Part shown: positions 59,887-64,000 of the stretch, in pieces | Layout: each line of letters begins with the position of its first letter | How positions within the stretch are numbered: position 1 is the stretch's first letter | Assembly (NCBI RefSeq): GCF_011742925.1 | Contig: NZ_WAEL01000001.1 | Coordinates: 1,178,001-1,242,000, forward strand | DNA from: Fibrivirga algicola | Lineage (GTDB): Bacteria; Bacteroidota; Bacteroidia; Cytophagales; Spirosomataceae | Reading direction: 5' to 3' | Length of the DNA stretch: 64,000 nt | Program-made: the position numbers and the translations under genes | The notes under the pieces: generated by a model | What the model was told of the DNA's origin: nothing | Seen by the model: the letters and a program-made list of their open reading frames with translations, nothing else | Databases searched by the model: none

Positions 59887-60712
59887 TAAGGGGAGGAGCT
59901 ATACCCCAAAGCTGCACGAAATTTAGGGTATGGCTGGCTAACGAGTTTGTCAATTAGCTCCGCAGTTGCGGTAAGTAAGCCTCATGCCTCAAAAACGCTC
60001 GAACAGGCGAACACACTGTAGACTCTTTTACGGACGAGAAAACCTAGCCTAATGGATGTCATCGGCTATATCTTGAAATAGTTCATTAACATACTACGTC
60101 GTCTGAAACCCACCCGGGGATAATACAATTCGCGTGCGTTTGCCACGTCGTATGAAACGTCGCGATCACTTGGCGATCAGCAAGCGATTGGCCAAACACT
60201 AATCGTGTGTATTGCTAACTCAACCAGTGACTGAAAACGAAACGTTGATTGTTGAGATGACAATTTGAGATAGCAGCTCTCAGGAACAGGATTATCAGAA
60301 GCAACAACCGTTTCGCAAAACGGGCAATTTTTGAAACAATACGTAGCCTGAAGACTCGTACTTTGGCTATCATACTGTTTGAGTGTATAAACTCGCTAAA
60401 ACAAACGCTGCTCGTTACTGGACCGTAGTAACCCTAGTTGCCGATAACAATTAAGTAGTAGCTTTGCTCCATGAGGATGACACCCATGTTATAGTGCCCC
60501 TTCCTGATGTTACCCTAACATCATGCCTTTTTAAAAGGCCTAGTTCCCTATTGGCTTCACATAGGAAATTTATAAATTTATACCTTTCAGAGTAGACAAA
60601 TACGGTTGGTACTGGTAGATTTTATTACTACTAGTGGACGCCATACTTGTCTTGTCTTAGTGGTCATTCATTGGCCTCTGTCAGGTACATCCTCTCATAA
60701 TCGTTTGTACTA
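59887..60712. other. gene-free intergenic region
   Basis: I see no gene and no large inverted repeat. It separates the decayed fragment from the phytanoyl-CoA-dioxygenase-like gene and must hold that gene's promoter. Confidence 0.45.
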
Positions 60713-61489
60713 ATGCAGGAAGGACTAACTAAAGAGCAAATCGAGCAATTTATTCACACGGGTTTTGTGCAGCTTGAGAACGCTTTTTCGCAAGAGCATG
60801 CTCAGAAGGTAAGGAACATCCTTTGGCAGGATATGCAAGTTGACCCACAGAATTCTTCCAGTTGGACCAAACCAGTCATTCGACTGGGCATGTATGCTCA
60901 GCCGCCCTTTGTTGAGGCTGCAAACACGGCAAGTTTACACAAGGCATTCGATCAATTGGTTGGGCAAGGTCGTTGGATTCCCCCTCAAAGTATAGGCACC
61001 TTTCCCATTCGTTTTCCTTCAAATGAAGAACCTGGAGACACCGGTTGGCATGTCGACGCCAGTTTTCCCGGAGCTGACCCGATGAATTATTTGGAGTGGC
61101 GGATTAATGTGCGCTCGAAAGGAAGAGGTCTGCTGATGTTATTTCTTTTTTCGGATGTCAGCCAAGCCGATGCGCCTACTCGTATTCGAGTCAGCTCCCA
61201 TTTGGAAGTAGCCCGCATGCTGTCTCCAGCGGGAGAAACAGGGTTTTCGTTCATGGAGCTTGCCACTAAGTTGTCAGCGATGCCCGAAGGGGAGGAGATC
61301 GCGGCTATTGGTCAAGCTGGTACAGTGTATCTGTGTCATCCCTTTTTAGCGCATGCCGCGCAGGCACATCGAGGCACCGAACCCAGATTTTTAGCCCAGC
61401 CGCCCCTACTACTACGTGATGAGTTAGTGATTATGGACTCGCAAAATGGCTATTCGCCTGTGGAAGAGGCTATTCGTATAGCACTGTAA
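60713..61489 (+). CDS. phytanoyl-CoA dioxygenase (PhyH) family protein
   Basis: The 258-residue protein starts at ATG 60713. The 2-oxoglutarate and iron-binding pattern is present: WHVDASF (His113, Asp115) and a distal histidine in YLCHPFLAHAAQAHRG, with a downstream Arg in EPRFLAQPPLLL for the co-substrate. Family members hydroxylate a wide range of small molecules; the substrate here is unknown. The gene stands alone and is followed by a rho-independent-type hairpin. Confidence 0.85.
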   Translation: MQEGLTKEQIEQFIHTGFVQLENAFSQEHAQKVRNILWQDMQVDPQNSSSWTKPVIRLGMYAQPPFVEAANTASLHKAFDQLVGQGRWIPPQSIGTFPIRFPSNEEPGDTGWHVDASFPGADPMNYLEWRINVRSKGRGLLMLFLFSDVSQADAPTRIRVSSHLEVARMLSPAGETGFSFMELATKLSAMPEGEEIAAIGQAGTVYLCHPFLAHAAQAHRGTEPRFLAQPPLLLRDELVIMDSQNGYSPVEEAIRIAL

Positions 61490-61510
61490 AAAAGTGGGGT
61501 AAACAACGTT

Positions 61511-61552
61511 CCTGTGTTCAATCCTTCATAGAAAGGAAGAACACAGGACTTT
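61511..61552 (+). terminator. terminator after the PhyH-like gene
   Basis: CCTGTGTTC (61511-61519) pairs with GAACACAGG (61539-61547), with an inner TCCTT/AAGGA pair, followed by ACTTTTT. It lies 21 bp past the stop of the PhyH-like gene. Confidence 0.75.
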
Positions 61553-62340
61553 TTGTAAATAGAAACAGAGCAGTTAGCGTGTTCTATCATCAATAATAAG
61601 TTACTCCAGAGGTCACTATAGGTTAGATACGAACGCACTATAGATTCTCTTAAAATGCTCCAATCGTTTGGCACTCGATGCATGTCCGAAAGTGCGTTTT
61701 ATTTTTCTGGCTTTGTAGACTTATTCACGTTGATCAACGGCTAAACAGGGTGACTAAAGCGGAATTAATAGTCAACCTACATCAGTCCTGAAAATGGCAC
61801 TTTACCCATAGGGTTGAAAGACGTACATGTGTCCTCCACTTTCAAATATTTTGTATTTTTCTTGGTAATCGTTCAGAAAAAGAACAATTATTTGACCGCA
61901 CCAGCGGCCCGGACTCCAGCAGATGCATCATCGTAAGCGAAAGCCCCGGCTACGATACTATCCGTATAAGAAAGTAAGGTACGTCGGACGGTCATTGCCG
62001 AAATGGGCAATAGGAAACCAACGTGGTCCGGCGTTTTGCGCTAGCTTTAATAGCTGTTTAGTGGTTCCACTCTGTGATTGAGCCGCGGCGTACCCCAGCC
62101 ACCGCGGCTCAATCACAGAGCACACGTAAACTCGCCGCTTACGCTTGCTTTCTCGCGTTTTATCCGTGTGTCTAGGATAAGTATATCTTGTTGTTAATAC
62201 CGAGGATATAAGCGGAAATTTAAATGAAGCTCACTCGGATACTAGTTTGACAAACTGCGATGGATCATCCATTCTCAGCACTCCATGGGCCGCTCTATCG
62301 GTTAGACAAGGGCCCGGCGATCTTCCCTGTTTATGCCCCA
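61553..62340. other. gene-free intergenic region
   Basis: No convincing gene. The only strong structure is the inverted repeat at 62070-62120. The right end holds the 3' flank of the minus-strand gene that ends at 62341. Confidence 0.45.
62070..62120. repeat. inverted repeat with 19-bp arms
   Basis: Perfect 19-bp arms (62070-62088, CTCTGTGATTGAGCCGCGG, and 62102-62120) enclose a 13-base loop. There is no T-run next to it, so it may be a protein-binding or recombination site, or a terminator of the bidirectional kind. Confidence 0.6.
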
Positions 62341-63495
62341 TTAAGGCTGACTGATCCGAACCTGAGTGAACTGCCAGGCCGAACTGACAAAGGTATTGAT
62401 ACTGACATCGTTCAGATCCGCATAAATACGCTGTAGCGTACCGACGTAAATCCAAAGCGGTACTTGAGCGGGGAAAGCCATTTTAGTCTGTAACGTGAGA
62501 GTCCGCACTTGGCCTGGTGTTGACAAATAACGAACACCCGGACAGGAGTCGCCATTGCCCTCGCCGTGGGTTCCACCCAGTACTACATCTGACTCCGTTA
62601 CGGGGACCTCATCTTCCCAATTCCATAGGATACCCATGACGAACCGCTCTTGGGTGAAGGCACCGTACTCTGACCAGCCCCATTCATTGTAAGTCTCCAG
62701 ACAATGCTGGGACAACAGGCAGGTCACCTCAAATTGAATTCGAATCACCCCGCTTGCTGACGGGATAAAAGGGACCAAAAAACCGGTTTCCCGCGATACG
62801 TGCATGAAGTCATAATCTCCGGCATTCTTATTTTTGAACCAAATGCAGCTGCCGCTCAGACCCTGATCGCCATTGAGTCGAGACTCCCGGCGCATAATCT
62901 GCCCCGATCCCGTTTTGTAAGCCATCCCGCCCCGATCCCACCACGCATAGGGGGGAGACTCAACCGCTACAGGGGGCCCACCAAAGGGGGTTAGTGGCGG
63001 GGGAATGGGTAAATCAGTGAGCAAACTGCCTAAACTTAAGGGCGTAAAGCTCAGTTCGCTGGCTACCTCACTCACCTGTATAGTCCCCAGCGCTGAGGAA
63101 GGGGCTGTCACTAGCTGTTGTTTTTCGGCCCGGGCGTGTTGGCTAAGCTGACGTAAGGCGTCCAGATCGACGCCCAGCCGCTGAGCAAACTGGCGGGATT
63201 GCTCTTCCCGCTGCTGGCGCTGGCGACGGGCCTGCTCAGGCGACAGGAGCCGATCGTTGGTTTCCCGGGATGCATGCTCAAGGGCATATTGGGTCAGTTG
63301 TCTAGCCGCATCGGGGCCTATGAGTTGAATGCGTTGAGCCCGAAACCGTTGCTCTACATCGGCATACTGCTTTTGTAAACGAGCCTCCCGACTAACTGCC
63401 AGCCGTTGGGCCGTGTTCAGGTAGTCGATCAGTTTTTGACCTGTTGATTGGACCCCTAACGTAGCTGGGTCAACAAAATAGTTTTTACCAGGCAT
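62341..63495 (-). CDS. large protein of unknown function with a coiled-coil N-terminal part
   Basis: I start at ATG 63495 (384 residues, MPGKNYFVDPATLGVQSTGQ); the frame continues upstream to a start at 63570 and either is possible. Residues 20-120 are long charged helices (QLTQYALEHASRETNDRLLS, RRQRQQREEQSRQFAQRLGV). A Pro-rich linker (PIPPPLTPFGGPPVAVESPP) follows, then a beta-rich domain (SGVIRIQFEVTCLLSQHCLE, PGQVRTLTLQTKMAFPAQVP). No signal peptide, membrane helix or catalytic motif is visible. No family is recognised. Confidence 0.7.
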   Translation of the reverse strand: MPGKNYFVDPATLGVQSTGQKLIDYLNTAQRLAVSREARLQKQYADVEQRFRAQRIQLIGPDAARQLTQYALEHASRETNDRLLSPEQARRQRQQREEQSRQFAQRLGVDLDALRQLSQHARAEKQQLVTAPSSALGTIQVSEVASELSFTPLSLGSLLTDLPIPPPLTPFGGPPVAVESPPYAWWDRGGMAYKTGSGQIMRRESRLNGDQGLSGSCIWFKNKNAGDYDFMHVSRETGFLVPFIPSASGVIRIQFEVTCLLSQHCLETYNEWGWSEYGAFTQERFVMGILWNWEDEVPVTESDVVLGGTHGEGNGDSCPGVRYLSTPGQVRTLTLQTKMAFPAQVPLWIYVGTLQRIYADLNDVSINTFVSSAWQFTQVRISQP

Positions 63496-64000
63496 GCTGT
63501 TTTTGATTTGTGAGAAGTTTAACCTTGACGAGCCCCTATATGGCCAGCTAGCGTCTGAAGCGGTCATCATTCTGTGCTAAGGCACGGCGCAGGTGTCCAT
63601 TGGCCCCTGCCAATGCATCATGAGATAGTCAATAAGTCAATGGCCCAAAACAGGATTTATAGTAAGCGGTAGATCTTTTTATGAACGGGCCCAAGTTGAG
63701 GTTCGATCGCTAGCCTACGGATCGGGTTATACAGGGATGAAATTGATCAGCCAATTAAAGGCTTTTAGGATTGAACAGGTACGCTCACGGAGTGAGTCAT
63801 TAGTCAGCATCATGTTTTAATCGCCTGCGGCGTACCCACCGATGAACCCACGTTCCTGGTTTGTTACTCCTTATTTGCTTCAGTCTCACGAAAACGCTCG
63901 TGCTTGAGATGAAGGGCCAACCCTGTAATGGCTTTTTAATTGGGGCGTTAGTTGGACGCTCACTTTTTTAATCCGAAACAAACACTGATCTTAGCTACTT
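63496..64000. other. right edge, no clear gene
   Basis: Apart from the possible 5' extension of the preceding gene I see no coding frame with convincing features up to the window end. Confidence 0.4.

Overview
The window looks like chromosomal DNA of a Bacteroidota bacterium, most likely a Cytophagales member close to Spirosoma (inference). The evidence is a SusC/SusD/SusE outer-membrane set, many lipoproteins with Bacteroidota-style signal peptides, GH92/GH76 mannosidases and LytTR/LytS signalling. I saw no rRNA, tRNA, CRISPR array or transposase.

Region 1 (1-14860, minus strand) is an alpha-mannan utilisation locus. In transcription order it holds a GntR/UTRA repressor, a sugar-porter MFS transporter, SusC, SusD, a SusE-like lipoprotein, GH76, GH92, a second GH76, a ROK sugar kinase and a mannose-6-phosphate-isomerase-like protein cut by the window edge. 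The last two overlap by ATGA. A 20-bp palindrome upstream of the transporter and a half-copy at the regulator's own start are likely operators.

Region 2 (15.2-26.2 kb) has a LytTR response regulator facing a LytS-type kinase, then a minus-strand run of secreted lipoproteins (PKD/parallel beta-helix, ZU5/IPT, NHL) and a cupin, separated by a dispersed terminator-like repeat, and then two tandem paralogous LytS-type kinases.

Region 3 (27.6-35.4 kb) is a surface-glycan cluster: two tandem terpene-cyclase-like toroid proteins, a Wzt/Wzm-type ABC exporter, a divergent UbiA-family prenyltransferase and two glycosyltransferases (GT2, GT4).

Region 4 (38.44-55.11 kb) is the most unusual part. Twenty-one imperfect inverted repeats of about 60-90 bp have integron attC architecture: RYYYAAC at the left, GTTRRRY at the right, and inner arms that covary. 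They separate 20 short segments. Eighteen of these carry genes: 17 on the plus strand, and one DUF4142 gene reversed. The genes are unrelated and mostly AT-rich: small membrane proteins, lipoproteins, HNH nuclease, SIR2-like, SUKH, DHFR-like. Two cassettes are gene-less and reveal a conserved scaffold of about 430 bp made of tandem units of about 57 bp. No integron integrase is visible, so within this window the array is a cluster of attC sites lacking an integrase.

Region 5 (55.2-64 kb) is a loose set of small hypothetical genes, including a frameshifted paralogue pair and a decayed fragment, two of unknown function near the array, an NTF2-like protein, a phytanoyl-CoA-dioxygenase-like protein and a large protein of unknown function, with long gene-poor gaps.
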